NCBI GenBank assembly: GCA_001695595.3
Contig: MBPM02000030.1
Span: forward strand, 186,001 to 250,000
Origin: Plasmopara viticola
Taxonomy: Eukaryota > Oomycota > Peronosporomycetes > Peronosporales > Peronosporaceae
Direction of reading: 5' to 3'
Length of the DNA stretch: 64,000 nt
The position numbers and the translations under genes were made by a program. The notes beneath the pieces are model-generated. The model was not told where the DNA came from and did not search any database. It saw only the letters and a list, made by a program, of their open reading frames with translations. Of this stretch, positions 1 to 10,991 are shown piece after piece. Numbering within the stretch: the stretch's first letter is position 1; every line of letters begins with the position of its first letter.

Positions 1-829
1 GGCAGAAGCTGCTTCCGAACAACGGCAGCTTCGTTTAGAGCTAATGAGTACGCTTTGTCGAATTGTAAAAAACAGTTTGAAGGACCCTGCCGTTGTGAAG
101 AGCGGTTTGTGTGTGCTCTGCTTTTGGCTCGATTTAGGCCTTGCGCATCGGGCACCAGAGTTCAAGCATTTGCTGTCAAGTAACATAATTACTCCAATAT
201 TGGTGGCACCAAATAGTCTATTTACACTTAAAGCGCTAGCAATCAGGTTGTTTTCTCAGCTACTACGCGCTCCGGAAGTTATAATTGAAGTGAAGGCCGA
301 GGCTAAGAATTCGCTACTATTCCACCAGTGCGCCAAGATGCTGAGTCATACAGGTAGTGGTATATCGCTGGACGAGGTCAAGAACTTGCGAATTCTTCAA
401 CACCATATTGTGAAGCTGCTGCTCTATATCATTACATCATTTCCAGCTGAAGGAATTTGTTTCGTGCTCGAGAGCACTCATGGCCCCCCCAACGACACAC
501 ATGAATACCGGTCGATTATTTACAACTTGATCCAACTACTTGATTGCGAGACATTTGATGCACGGTCTACAAGCTCAACGCGGGAGCTGGTAAGTGATCA
601 AGATCGAATGAAGTTAATTGAGGACTCGTTTGCATTATTAGGACTTCTTTTTCGCTATGTCGATGTACGAAGCGAATTGGGTGGCGACGACCAAGTGCAT
701 AAATTTTTAGGAATTTTGTATTTCTCAAGCGCACTCACCAACGATAACGGAGACGAAGATAGGCGAAATGACTCGATCGTGGCGTCGGCACGTGCCTTGC
801 TTGCGATGATGAATTTTACGGCTCAGTGA
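1..829 (+). CDS. 3' part of an unrecognised, probably alpha-helical protein (partial)
   Basis: The frame is open from base 2 without a stop and ends at the TGA at 827-829, so this is the C-terminal portion (about 275 residues) of a gene that begins left of the window. The first ATG inside the window, at 44, is not necessarily the start. The sequence is rich in leucine and alternates amphipathic helices, as in HEAT/armadillo-like proteins, with no catalytic motif, signal peptide or membrane segment visible. I do not recognise the family. Codon use and the uninterrupted frame support a real gene. The next gene downstream lies on the same strand about 510 bp away. Confidence 0.7.
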   Translation, partial: AEAASEQRQLRLELMSTLCRIVKNSLKDPAVVKSGLCVLCFWLDLGLAHRAPEFKHLLSSNIITPILVAPNSLFTLKALAIRLFSQLLRAPEVIIEVKAEAKNSLLFHQCAKMLSHTGSGISLDEVKNLRILQHHIVKLLLYIITSFPAEGICFVLESTHGPPNDTHEYRSIIYNLIQLLDCETFDARSTSSTRELVSDQDRMKLIEDSFALLGLLFRYVDVRSELGGDDQVHKFLGILYFSSALTNDNGDEDRRNDSIVASARALLAMMNFTAQ

Positions 830-1341
830 CGATGGACGATATGCGAAACTTCTCGCGCCAGACAATACACGCCAGAAATTCTCTGGGGCAAAGCAGACAT
901 TGTACCTGATTTCTCATATATGGTGGAAGAGGACATATCAAAGCAAATCTTTATTCTTTGTGATTCCCCCGAAAACTGGAAAGCTGAGCGGAAATAAGTC
1001 TGCCTTGCTTTTAGTGTTGACGTAGGATGGCGAATCAAAATTGCGTAATAGTTGCGCGTAGAGAACGCATCACGTAGGCTGCAATTTGCAGGCGATATGT
1101 GAGACGAGGCGCTCATGTATCGGGCAACGGTGAAATTTGCCATATAATAGTACTATTTGTAGCTTATTTGTTTCTAGTATATGTCTAGAATCTTGATGGT
1201 TCATGATATGATCCACCTCAAAGAGTGAGTAAAACGACAGACGAAAAGTACCGTGTCATTTCCCATGAGTCGTCGGCTACCAGATCTTGAACATTCGCCA
1301 ATTTACACCGGAAAGAGTAAGCTCGTTGGATCACAGCCTCA
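830..1341. other. intergenic stretch
   Basis: About 510 bp between the partial gene and the first exon of the CotH-like gene. Short open frames on the minus strand here have no recognisable motifs. It should contain the terminator of the left gene and the promoter of the CotH-like gene, but I see no clear initiator element. Confidence 0.6.
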
Positions 1342-3366
1342 ATGAAGTTTACAATTCCGCAGACATTACTATCGGTTTTGATCGCGTTGCGCTGCAACGG
1401 GTCGGCGTCAAAAACCAGTAAGACTTCGCTTTGGTATCTGTCGAAGCTATTGAGCAAAGTGACAAACTAATAATTGTATGTAAAAATATTAGATAACGCC
1501 TGCTTTGAGCTACCGATCGTCGTAGTGTCACCAACTAGCGTGAAATTACCAACTGAAACATGTAATCAGCCTCGATTTCCAGCCCCTGATTGCATGAAAG
1601 ACCCTGTTCGAGCCAACATTGAAGTTATTGACAATGCGAACGGCACCCTCAATTGTCTGGAGGGGAATCGAACGGCAGTGTATCCCGCAAGTGCTCACTA
1701 CCGCGGGCAATCTAGTCTCCATTTTTCAAAACACCAGATTGGGATTAAGCTCGATCAAGACGGTGAACTGCTTGGGTTTCCAGCAGATCAAACGTTCGTG
1801 CTCAATGGTCCAACAGTTGATGCAAGCTTGATCCGCAACCACCTTGCACACTGGATGTTCCGCAACACGGACCGGTATTCACCCCGGACTCGTCACATTG
1901 TGGTCTTTGTTCGTGATAGACTAGGAGCTGATGACTGGACACCGCGCTATCGAGGCATTTATTTGGCTTTGGAAAAGATTGCTTACACCCCGAATCGAGT
2001 TGCATTGACTCAATTGAATGGTGCCTGTAAGACTGATGAAGAGCTCTCTGGAGGTTGGGCATGGCAAAACAATCCACTTGGCTACGGTGACTACTCGCCT
2101 AATTTTCTGACGAATGCAGCATCGGGACTTTTCGGCGCTGGTGCGAGACCAGTTCTGACGTTCCCAGAACCAAAAACTATCACGCAAACCATGCGTGATT
2201 ACTTTGTGTCGCCTAAAAGTGGACCACTTCCTCGTTTGTACCAATACCTCTACGACAACATGACTAATCCAGATGGTCTCGCGGAGCATATTGACATCGG
2301 CTCGTTCGTAGATTACTTTTTACACTCCGAGCTATCAATGAACTCGGATGCTTACCGTCGCAGTACGTACTTCTTTAAAGATCGTGATCAGCCAATCAAT
2401 GCTGGTCCCGTCTGGGATTTTAATTTGGCTTATGGCAAAAGCGGCTTCAAGACGACGTGGATGTACTCAATTCATACGTTTTGGAAACGTCTGACTTGCA
2501 ATTACCAGTTTGCATCCCTTGTTCAACAGCGCTGGTTTTCATTACGCTCAACGACGTGGAGTAACGAGTCGATCACATCGTTTATTCAGACAAGCAGTGA
2601 GCCACTTCGACGTCAGCTGGCGAAATGTAAAGATTGGAAAAGCGAAAATTTGCAGTGCGCGAACGTTGAGGCGAAAACCAAGGGCACTTTTGACGATGCC
2701 GTTGATGCGGTACTCAATGCAGTGCTCGGACGTGCTCACTGGATGGATTTAAATGTGGGTGGCTTTTACAAAATGCTCAATGGTGATGTTTGTGTAGCTG
2801 CCGGTGACCTCCCTGCTTACAATTGCGCAGCGAATGGGAATGACAAGGGCTGTTTGACGAATTCCAGCAGCTATAGCAACGCTGTCGAGTTTCCAAAGCC
2901 CCGCAAGACCGTAAGTGGAAAAGCTTGCGATGCGACGAATTTGTTAAACAGTAGTATCGAGGAGCCATCGATTGATCCGTGCTGGTTGTCAGCTGGTGTT
3001 TACATGACGGATGGCTCGATCACACCGTTTTGCTCAGGCTACGGGTTTTGCCCTGAGGGACCGAATGCAACGTGCACGTGCAAAGTCGGCCACCATCCAC
3101 CCACTTGCGCCCGCACAGACGACCCTATCGTTCCTCATGGAGGATTTGTCACAAATGGTGTGGATGCACAGAAGTCGTTGCTGAGCGAGGACATTTCGCA
3201 TGGCAACTTTCGCTACCTCCTGCTTATCCTCTGTGCGCTTTCAGCGGTTGCGATTGGCATCGGCCTGATAGTCCGTCAACGACGTCGTCGTGAGGTTGAG
3301 AGTCTTATGCGCAGTGCGACTGGCATGTCAAACGATGGACTCTCGTTGCTCTACGGCACTTCGTAA
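1342..3366 (+). CDS. CotH-kinase-family secreted/type I membrane protein
   Basis: Two exons, 1342-1417 and 1493-3366, give 649 residues. Exon 1 encodes a signal peptide starting MKFTIPQTLLSVLIAL and ending near GSA. The intron (1418-1492) has donor GTAAGA, branch-like CTAAT and acceptor TTAG, and the phase-1 join restores the frame. The large exon alone could start at an internal ATG (1474), but that codon lies inside the intron. CotH-type motifs are visible: YRGQSSLHFSKHQIGIKL (substrate/ATP-loop region), GIYLALEK, and the metal-binding GPVWDFNLAYG. A cysteine-rich EGF-like stretch (CSGYGFCPEGPNATCTCKVG) precedes one C-terminal membrane helix and an Arg-rich stop-transfer tail. CotH proteins are atypical kinases that phosphorylate secreted proteins; here the kinase domain should face outside the cell or the secretory lumen. 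The substrate is unknown. Confidence 0.85.
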
Positions 3367-3466
3367 AGATTTACTTTGCTGTCGATGTCATATTCATGAC
3401 ATTAAATAACAGCAATTAAATAACAGTATTACATTGAAATTTCTTGCTGCCTTATCTGTACAATCT

Positions 3467-5158
3467 CTACTTTGTGTCTACAGCACAATGACGAGAACGC
3501 TCAACAATACGCTGATTTTGAATCTCAAAAATGCTCGAGAAGCAAGGAGTAATTTCCTCCTCGTGGTGCGTAACAAGCACCATGTGTGTTTGCTGTGCTG
3601 CATGCTGACCGATAGCTTCGATCACTCGCAAAACGTGCGCACGATTAAACGGGTCGAGACCATGGGTAATTTCGTCAAGGATTAACAATCGAGGGCATGC
3701 AGCTAGAGCACGGGCGATTAGAACGAGCTTTTGCTCACCCTGTGAGAGCTGTGAGAGAGTACGCGTATGCACGGCATCCGGAAGCCTTAACAAGCGCATG
3801 GTAAGCTTTGCAGCTTCTGGACTTGCTGCATTACCTTCAATAAGATTGAATGCCAACAGGTTCTCTGCATTTTCTGTTCGCACGCTTTCGTGCAAGATTT
3901 GAACGTGTTGGTCTGTCGAGATAGCTTCCAGTCTTGGTTTTGAACCTTTTGTCACAATCTCGCTTGAGAAACCCGAGCCAACGACTCGGACTTGCTCTCC
4001 AAAAACAAGAAACTCACCCTTTATCAAGCCGTGACCCGGTGTTTGCATCAAGACACGCATGAAAGAGCTCTTGCCAGAGCCATTTGGACCGAGTAGAACC
4101 CAATGTTCGTGCGTATAGCGTACAAAGTCAATATCTTCCAGCAAAATTCTTTTGTGATCGTACGAGATTGAAACGCCATCCAATTCCAAGGCAGGCGTGT
4201 TGTCGCGAGCGAATTGAGCTTTGGCCTGGTACTTAAACAGTTGATTGACAAGAGACACCAGGTCCATGTCCGTCATCTTTATTTGTTTTTCATACTCTCT
4301 CGCATAGAACGCGTCTAAATGTCGCATCATCTCTCGGTTCCGGGCGTCATCTTCTCGATCTTTTGTCCACGCTACAACCTCAAAATCATGATCGCCTTCA
4401 CTTTGTCTAAATAGCAGAGTATGCGAAAAGATCTCAGGAAACACCTGATCCAGTCGGTTCACAACTAGCAACACTTGCGTCTTGTAAGCAAATGCCTCAT
4501 GCTTGGCTCCTGTCGTCTCGACTAATAACCGGGTAAATCCCCTCGTTAATTGGCCAAGCATCCACTGTAGCTGTCCCCGTGCATTCACATCCAAGCCATC
4601 GAATGGTTGATCTAAAATCAACACCGATGCCCTTGGAGTCTCCAGCAGCGCCACTGCAAGCAGCAACTTCCTCATTTCTCCTGTCGACAAGTGACGCACC
4701 CGCTGTTCCCACACGGGAAAGAGCCCAAGTCGCACGATTAGATCCCTCGCAGTGGGCGCGCCGATTCCACCGAGCACATGAGCCACCACTTGCTCTCCGT
4801 GCTTCGTCACAAATTCACAATGAGCATCGAGACTAAGGCTCGCTAGACGGCAAGACACAGGCACTTCCCCCCTTGCCTGCTGCGCTTTCACAAAGTCTTG
4901 CAGTCGAGCCAAAAACTGAGTCTTTCCACTACCGTTAAGCCCTACCAAGCAGTGCACGTCATCCGGTAGCAGCTCGTACTTTGGGGGCAGCGTGATAACC
5001 GGCCCAGACGTAGCAGCACGGTGCTTTGAAACAGCGCCATTGTCCAGTAACGTACTCACAAATCGAATTGAAAGAGAATCACCTTGAAAAGCTTGGCTTC
5101 TACGGCACGGCCAACGATGCAACGACGACTTGGGGCTGCGCCAGACCCCAGACAGCAT
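3467..5158 (-). CDS. soluble twin-domain ABC ATPase (ModF/PhrA-like)
   Basis: Single exon, 563 residues from the ATG at 5158. The frame stays open further upstream, but that would overlap the divergent ALDH gene, and the 5158 start gives an Arg/Ser-rich N terminus resembling a mitochondrial presequence. Two ABC modules are complete. Module 1 has Walker A GLNGSGKT, signature LSTGE and Walker B VLILDQPFDGL. Module 2 has Walker A GPNGSGKS, signature LSQGEQ, Walker B LLILDEITHGL and an H-loop VTHHEEE. There is no membrane segment, so it is not a transporter by itself. The arrangement resembles bacterial ModF/PhrA and related eukaryotic proteins, whose function is poorly known. Module 1 has LDQPFDGL, with Q in place of the catalytic Glu, so its site may be weak; module 2 keeps DE. 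Confidence 0.85.
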   Translation of the reverse strand: MLSGVWRSPKSSLHRWPCRRSQAFQGDSLSIRFVSTLLDNGAVSKHRAATSGPVITLPPKYELLPDDVHCLVGLNGSGKTQFLARLQDFVKAQQARGEVPVSCRLASLSLDAHCEFVTKHGEQVVAHVLGGIGAPTARDLIVRLGLFPVWEQRVRHLSTGEMRKLLLAVALLETPRASVLILDQPFDGLDVNARGQLQWMLGQLTRGFTRLLVETTGAKHEAFAYKTQVLLVVNRLDQVFPEIFSHTLLFRQSEGDHDFEVVAWTKDREDDARNREMMRHLDAFYAREYEKQIKMTDMDLVSLVNQLFKYQAKAQFARDNTPALELDGVSISYDHKRILLEDIDFVRYTHEHWVLLGPNGSGKSSFMRVLMQTPGHGLIKGEFLVFGEQVRVVGSGFSSEIVTKGSKPRLEAISTDQHVQILHESVRTENAENLLAFNLIEGNAASPEAAKLTMRLLRLPDAVHTRTLSQLSQGEQKLVLIARALAACPRLLILDEITHGLDPFNRAHVLRVIEAIGQHAAQQTHMVLVTHHEEEITPCFSSIFEIQNQRIVERSRHCAVDTK

Positions 5159-5327
5159 ATTGAAAGTTGTACTTGGTCGACACCGACGTTCTAAAGCACA
5201 CCATGAGTGTTTCAATGCCGCCCCAGTCCCTAGCATTGTCCATGTATACCGATTGGTACATGCCCTGACATTCCCCAGCATCATATTCCCTATCGTGGGT
5301 TTTTGCGCTTCGATTCCTTCTTCCACC
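5159..5327. promoter_or_regulatory. short divergent (bidirectional) promoter region
   Basis: Only 169 bp separates the chosen ATG of the ABC ATPase (minus, 5158) from the ATG of the aldehyde dehydrogenase (plus, 5328), so both promoters must share or overlap here. Both frames happen to stay open across it, which makes naive start prediction extend each gene into the other. A pyrimidine-rich stretch just upstream of the ALDH ATG could hold an initiator, but I cannot assign one firmly. Confidence 0.5.
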
Positions 5328-6800
5328 ATGGCGCGTGTCGTAAAGTCGTTCATTCATGGAAAATATGTGACTCCCACGGCGTTGGCACCAAAGTACACGC
5401 TACTGAATGCAACGACACGCAAGCCAGAGACATCGTTTACAGCTGCTGACAAGGTGCAAGTCGATGAGGCCGTCAGTGCCGCGCAATCTGCCCAGAAACA
5501 CTGGCGGCGTCTGAGTCCCGCCGAGCGCGGTGCAATCTTACGCAAAGCAGCCGACATATTAACGGCCAAAACGAATGAGATTGCAACACTAGAGACCATT
5601 GACACTGGTCGTCCCATTGCTGAGACGAGTGTGACGGACGTGGTGAGTGCGACGGACTGTTTGAATTACTATGGAGGCATAAGTCCGTCTGTAGGTGGCC
5701 AGCATTTAGAGCTCACGGGAGGCAGTTGGGCTTATACAAAGCGAGAACCCTTTGGTGTTACGGCCGGTATTGGGGCTTGGAATTATCCGCTACAGAGTGC
5801 AGTTTGGAAGTCAGCGCCGGCTTTGGCATTTGGCAATTCGATGGTATTTAAACCGTCTGAGGAGACACCGCTCACGGCCTTGACATTAGCCGAAGCCTAC
5901 TTGGAAGCTGGGGTCCCAAACGGCGTTTTTAATGTAGTGTTGGGGGCAGGCGAGACGGGACAGGCACTGGTGGAGCACAAAGAGATTGCCAAGGTATCGT
6001 TTACTGGCTCAGTGGGTACTGGGCGCACTGTGTATGCAAATGCAGCCAAAGACCTCAAGAAAGTGACGATGGAGCTTGGTGGCAAGTCTCCACTCATTGT
6101 ATTTGACGACGCGGACGTTGAACAGGCAGTAGCGGGAGCCATGATGGGCAACTGGTATTCGGCTGGTCAAGTGTGCTCCAATGGCACAAGAGTGTTTGTT
6201 CAACGCAAGATTTTTCACCACTTTGTGCAGCGTATACACGAACGGACGTTAAAGCTACGTATTGGTGACCCACTGGACCCGAGCACCGATATTGGCCCGA
6301 TGATTAATGAAAAACATATGGAGGTAGTGCAGAATTATATTCGCAAGGGGGTGGCGGACGGAGCAACGTTGCTCAAGGAAGGAGGTAAACGGATCATGCC
6401 ATCAGAAGCGACCAAAAACGGTTTTTTTCTCACCCCGGCGATTTTTGTGGACTGCAACGATGACATGAGCATTGTACGCGAAGAGATCTTTGGCATGGTT
6501 ATGTGCATTTTGCCATTTGACACTGAGGAAGAGGTCTTGGCTCGTGCGAACGATACGATCTATGGTCTCTCGGCCGGTGTTTTCACCAAGGACTTGACGC
6601 GTGCTCACCGCATGATTGGCGAGCTACAGGCTGGCACGACGTGGATCAACAATTACAACCTCGCTCCAGTGGAGACACCGTGGGGTGGGTACAAGAAGTC
6701 TGGCGTTGGTCGTGAAAATGGTTTAGCCGGTATTGAATCCTGGACGCAGCTCAAGTCGGTGTATGTCGAGATGAACGAGGTCTGGTGCCCCTATGCTTGA
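5328..6800 (+). CDS. aldehyde dehydrogenase, ALDH9 / betaine-aldehyde dehydrogenase type
   Basis: Single exon, 490 residues, the usual length for the family. The start is the ATG at 5328 (MARVVKSFIHGKYV); the frame is open farther upstream but that part is not homologous. Visible signatures are the cofactor-binding GAWNYPLQSAVWK, FKPSEETPL, the Rossmann loop FTGSVGTGR, the general-base motif MELGGKSP, the catalytic Cys in GQVCSNGTRVFVQ and EEIFGMV. The C-terminal PWGGYKKSGVGRENG and the overall pattern closely match 4-trimethylaminobutyraldehyde dehydrogenase/betaine aldehyde dehydrogenase. The reaction is NAD-dependent oxidation of aminoaldehydes to acids, as in carnitine or betaine synthesis. 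No targeting peptide is evident, so it is probably cytosolic. Substrate within the class is inferred. Confidence 0.95.
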   Translation: MARVVKSFIHGKYVTPTALAPKYTLLNATTRKPETSFTAADKVQVDEAVSAAQSAQKHWRRLSPAERGAILRKAADILTAKTNEIATLETIDTGRPIAETSVTDVVSATDCLNYYGGISPSVGGQHLELTGGSWAYTKREPFGVTAGIGAWNYPLQSAVWKSAPALAFGNSMVFKPSEETPLTALTLAEAYLEAGVPNGVFNVVLGAGETGQALVEHKEIAKVSFTGSVGTGRTVYANAAKDLKKVTMELGGKSPLIVFDDADVEQAVAGAMMGNWYSAGQVCSNGTRVFVQRKIFHHFVQRIHERTLKLRIGDPLDPSTDIGPMINEKHMEVVQNYIRKGVADGATLLKEGGKRIMPSEATKNGFFLTPAIFVDCNDDMSIVREEIFGMVMCILPFDTEEEVLARANDTIYGLSAGVFTKDLTRAHRMIGELQAGTTWINNYNLAPVETPWGGYKKSGVGRENGLAGIESWTQLKSVYVEMNEVWCPYA

Positions 6801-8268
6801 TAGCTCGAGCGTCAAATGGCAAGAGTATCTCAAATTTATTGAGCAGAAATTCTGTGCGAATCATCGCGTGTATTTGACGAGAGAATGTACCATTTGCTAT
6901 TTAGTTTGCGTAGGCATTCGTCAGTTATGGAATAAATCGCCACTTCACGCCGCACTTAAGACTTTCAAAGGATGTAGTGCTTGTGCTTGAGTGGCCGTGA
7001 TGGAGACAATTCAAATGCATTTTTCTCTTCATCTTCACAAGTGCCTAGATTCCCAAAGTTGGAGTTGGCGGAGAGTATATACCTATTGGAATGTGCTTTA
7101 AAATATGTTCTGATAGCTGGCCAAGATGTTTGGCTGTGGCAATTGATGACAGCGAGGTGTGACTAGTACACATATCACAGGTCGACGAGGTCATCGCTGA
7201 CACTGTCCGCAGCTCTACGTTCCAAATGATTCGATTGAATATCGATTAGATACCTCAATAAGCCCAAAAGTGTTATCAATAGGCACCCCACCTCTTCCCC
7301 AACCTCTGCTCCGGCGGCACGCACTCCAACAACGTCACATCCCCTCAGCCGAAATTGCTCCATATTACTTTGCAAATAAAACAATGTAGTCACTGCTCTG
7401 GTGCCGTCGTAGTTTTCGTGATTCGCTTTAAAGCTTTTATTTTAATGAGGCGAATGATTTCTTGCAGAAAAGTTTGTCTGGATATGGCTTCATTTATACA
7501 CTGTGGAATCTGAAATCACGTGACTACCTGTGCAGCCATTATCGTCCGCGTAGTAATCTGTCGATCCTTGATCAGCTAATTTGTAGCGTAAAGCTGCTAA
7601 CAATATCTGAGTCACATTTTTACACAATGATTTCGGTGAGGTGATCGCTGTTGTAGTAGTATTATTCGTTGCTGTACTTTGGCTCCAGCTCGTAATATTC
7701 ATATCAAACTTCCGACGAAACTTCGACACACGTTTCTGGGCGTGCAACAAATCAGAACGTACGTTTGTTATCTAAAAATGTCACTCTGAGTCCTTGTCAA
7801 ATTACACGATTCACATCATTGGCACTTAAAGTGCTCGCAGCATGAACTTGACAAGGTAATCGCAGCTTTTCTAGAGCTGCACATGCTTCCAGGCCTTGCC
7901 AATCTTCTCAGCAGTCCTGCAAACGACTGGCGGCCATGTCATCAATCACCGACCACGAATTCAGGTCGTTACGAGTGACTAGTACGTGCACATGGAGCAG
8001 AAATACTTTGAGTGAGGCAGCTAGAAATATCGATACTCTCGACATAATACGAGTGGGAACATTAAACAACACGTTTATTTTAACTTTACCAATACAAATT
8101 TTTGCTGCACTAGTTGGCAGTTCAAACATGGTCTTTTACGCCGTTGTATCAATGCAAAGACGAGAGGTTAATATTGTTCAAGCTTACATGATGTTTTTGA
8201 TGTAGACTTTTGAACATTTTTTAGATTCGATTCGTAATTTGATAACGTACTATTTAATACTTGATCTC
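6801..8268. other. gene-free stretch
   Basis: About 1.47 kb between the convergent ALDH and acyltransferase genes. Only short, motif-free open frames occur on either strand. I see no RNA gene, tandem repeat or mobile-element terminus. Confidence 0.6.
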
Positions 8269-9906
8269 TTACTCGTCCAACCGGGTCAGAACGTCAGCCA
8301 ACTTTTCGTCGCCTTTAATGCTACCTACGCTTTCACAAAGCAACACGAAGGTTGAAAACAACTTTTTTCCTACCTCATAGTCTACTTTGTGCGCCATTGA
8401 GTAGCCGAAAGCCTTTACCGATGTCAGAAAAATCGTAACAGACGGTGCGAGGTGTGGTAGGGCCTTGAATACATGCAAAGTCTCGATCGCTAACTCTTTG
8501 TGCGGCGTCGAACACATGGTTGCAAGTCGCGAAAGTCGAGCCAAATCACCTTCACTGTCGGTGGGCGTGAATACCTGACGAGCTTTCTCGCACATTAAAA
8601 GACCGTATCGACTCTCTGGATCAAAGCTTTCAGCAAGCAAAAACTGCTTTTCGAATGGGTAGATGCACAGCTCAGCAACTCCAACGTCAGCGGTGATGGA
8701 GTGAGCAATGCGAACATTCTTTAATAAAGATGGAGTCATCTGAGCGTTGAGCTTTTGATCAGCTGTGATAGTAGGCAATGCCATTGCTACAGTATTTTTG
8801 AGTGTGGCCTCAATCTCGCGACAAGCTCGATCGGCCAAGTCCCAGAAGCGCGTAGTTAGCATATCCACACCTTCTGAAGTGAGCCAGTCAAGGTCGGCTG
8901 TTGCAGTGTACATGCCCACATTGTCCTCTTCAGCCGGGTGCTGCACTTGGCGTCGCATGTTACAGTCCACATCGATTGCAATTCGAAATGGATTAAACCG
9001 TCCACGTTGTTCCTTGTCGTTACGTACACGGTAGAACGCGAGTAGCGCAAGAGCGATCACAGCACCGTTAAGGGTGACCCCCTCTTTTCTGCATTTCTCC
9101 AGGGCCTCACACATGGACTTGGGTTCTCCATAGGCGAATAGTGCTTTTGTGTCGTTGACGCGAGGGGGTACACTAAAGTCTCTCTGCCCCGGACGAGCAG
9201 CTAGAAGAGGTGTAAATTTACGTGCATTGCCGCGCAGGATCCGACGTCCAAAAATTGCATTGGTACCTTTAAGCAGCGGTTTGGCCCACGTAATCTTGTC
9301 GAGCCACATGCGATAGAGTGACGGTCGGAGCGGGAATTCTTTCATCGGCGACAAGGATGGTTGTTGATGTTTCAACGAGGTTTGTCTCGCAAGTTTCGAC
9401 ACATGTGCGAGAATGCAATTCAACACCACAATTCCTGAAAACCCGTCAGACATGTATTGGTCCGAAAAGAGCATGAGCCGAGCAGTGTCTTTGCATTTGG
9501 CCACCCAAACGCAAAGGTAGAAAGGCAATTGACAATAGCGATTAAAGCCGACACTGCATTCCCTTTCCACAAAGGCTTGCCAGCTCGTGGGACTACCATC
9601 TCCGTAGTCTGCTGGTGTTAAATATCGAACACGCAGCACGTTGGCAAGAGTGTCCATTGTGAGGGGAGCTTGCACCTCCGCCATGAAGCGTTGGGTTTTC
9701 AATTGAAGAGCTCGCATTCGAGGGTGCATGTTGAATGTGTGTATCACCGCATCGGGCAGAAATTGGAGAAGGATCGTCGTGTCACCACGCACGAGCATTG
9801 AGTGTGCGATCTTGACGGATATACCGCCAGATGTAGTGACCATTCGCTCAACGCCTCGAAGAGCTATTCGACAACCAGCAGCAGAGCGTTCGACTTCATT
9901 ATCCAT
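8269..9906 (-). CDS. CoA-dependent acyltransferase-like (condensation/alcohol acyltransferase fold)
   Basis: Single exon, 545 residues from the ATG at 9906; a longer frame starts at a non-ATG codon and is discarded. The overall pattern resembles the chloramphenicol-acetyltransferase-fold enzymes (PapA5, alcohol O-acetyltransferase, NRPS condensation domains). The region where the HHxxxDG catalytic motif should lie reads LFSDQYMSDGFSG, so the position of the catalytic His carries Gln150 (codon CAA) while the structural Asp-Gly remains. The second half has the expected channel/linker-like segments. If the family assignment is right, the protein may be inactive or use a different chemistry. No signal peptide or membrane helix is visible. 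The substrate is unknown. Confidence 0.7.
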   Translation of the reverse strand: MDNEVERSAAGCRIALRGVERMVTTSGGISVKIAHSMLVRGDTTILLQFLPDAVIHTFNMHPRMRALQLKTQRFMAEVQAPLTMDTLANVLRVRYLTPADYGDGSPTSWQAFVERECSVGFNRYCQLPFYLCVWVAKCKDTARLMLFSDQYMSDGFSGIVVLNCILAHVSKLARQTSLKHQQPSLSPMKEFPLRPSLYRMWLDKITWAKPLLKGTNAIFGRRILRGNARKFTPLLAARPGQRDFSVPPRVNDTKALFAYGEPKSMCEALEKCRKEGVTLNGAVIALALLAFYRVRNDKEQRGRFNPFRIAIDVDCNMRRQVQHPAEEDNVGMYTATADLDWLTSEGVDMLTTRFWDLADRACREIEATLKNTVAMALPTITADQKLNAQMTPSLLKNVRIAHSITADVGVAELCIYPFEKQFLLAESFDPESRYGLLMCEKARQVFTPTDSEGDLARLSRLATMCSTPHKELAIETLHVFKALPHLAPSVTIFLTSVKAFGYSMAHKVDYEVGKKLFSTFVLLCESVGSIKGDEKLADVLTRLDE

Positions 9907-10991
9907 GCTTATAGTTGCGTAAAGAGTCGAGTTCTCGTTTGAAAGCAAAATTGGAAATAGGCAAGATGAAGACGCTGGTCATAGCTGTAAGAGAATCGAT
10001 GGTGGTCGAAATTCCGTGATTTATGCTGTGGGTGGTTAATGCATGGAATGAAAGGCTTTGGCTGATTAATGCATGGAATAAAAGGCAGTAGCAAGAGAAT
10101 TACAAAGTGTATAGAATGGCATTGATATCGGTGCAATTTTAGATACTTTTTTTGCAAGTCGTAGGGAATCATGTGCTCTCAACGTTGCCGTCATCTAACC
10201 ACATTTTCACGCGCTCAAGTAGCCAGTCCGCGGCGCTTGCAGAAAGTTGAACATTTACATTTAAACAAGCACAGATGTGCGAATCCGATTTTCAACGCCT
10301 CTACGATGTTGTGAACTGCGTGGCTTACATCTTTTGACAAGAAGTCGTTTGCAACTGCAGAAAATATAAAAGTGGGCCTAATACTGGGTGGCTTTCACAA
10401 ACAACTTGATGAATAGAAGTTTCATTTTTATTTTGTGTCTGCGGCGCGAGATCAAAATGACGTGCACTGTGGTCCAAGGCAATCGGCTAATTGTTAATAG
10501 ATGTGGCTTTCGGTGTACAAATGATGTGGGAAAGATCTGTTTAATCGGGCCACTTTAGCCTGGAATAATACTAATTTTCCAAAGCCCCCAAAAGTATTGC
10601 CGCGTATCCCAAATAAAAAGCTGATGTCGTTTTCAGCAAATTCAATCATTTAAAGGGAAGTGTACGATACAATCAAGTATAAATCGTACAGCGACGTGCA
10701 TTTAAATGAAGTTTGTACGATGCTTCGAAAAGGTGCTTTCTATACACTAGATCATGTAAATTAATTCTCTGACTATTAAACTACTATTTTAAAATTAACC
10801 GCCATCTTTGGTTGACATATGTCTTTTTAATAAGTGATAGTGTCCGTTGACTCCATATTCTTGTCTGAGAAGCCATTACTCAGAAATGACGACGAGTGAT
10901 TTCGAAAGGCCGTTGGAGCATTCACAGCAGTAACGATGGTTCTCTTATAACTTGAAAAGCCAAGCAATTGAACAGTGTTTTTTTCTTTGAC
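9907..10991. other. intergenic region between divergent acyltransferase and KLLR effector genes
   Basis: About 1.1 kb, AT-rich, with no credible gene. A two-copy imperfect direct repeat (period about 31 bp, core TTAATGCATGGAAT) lies at about 10036-10092. It must contain the two divergent promoters; I do not see a textbook oomycete initiator close to the effector ATG. Confidence 0.55.
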
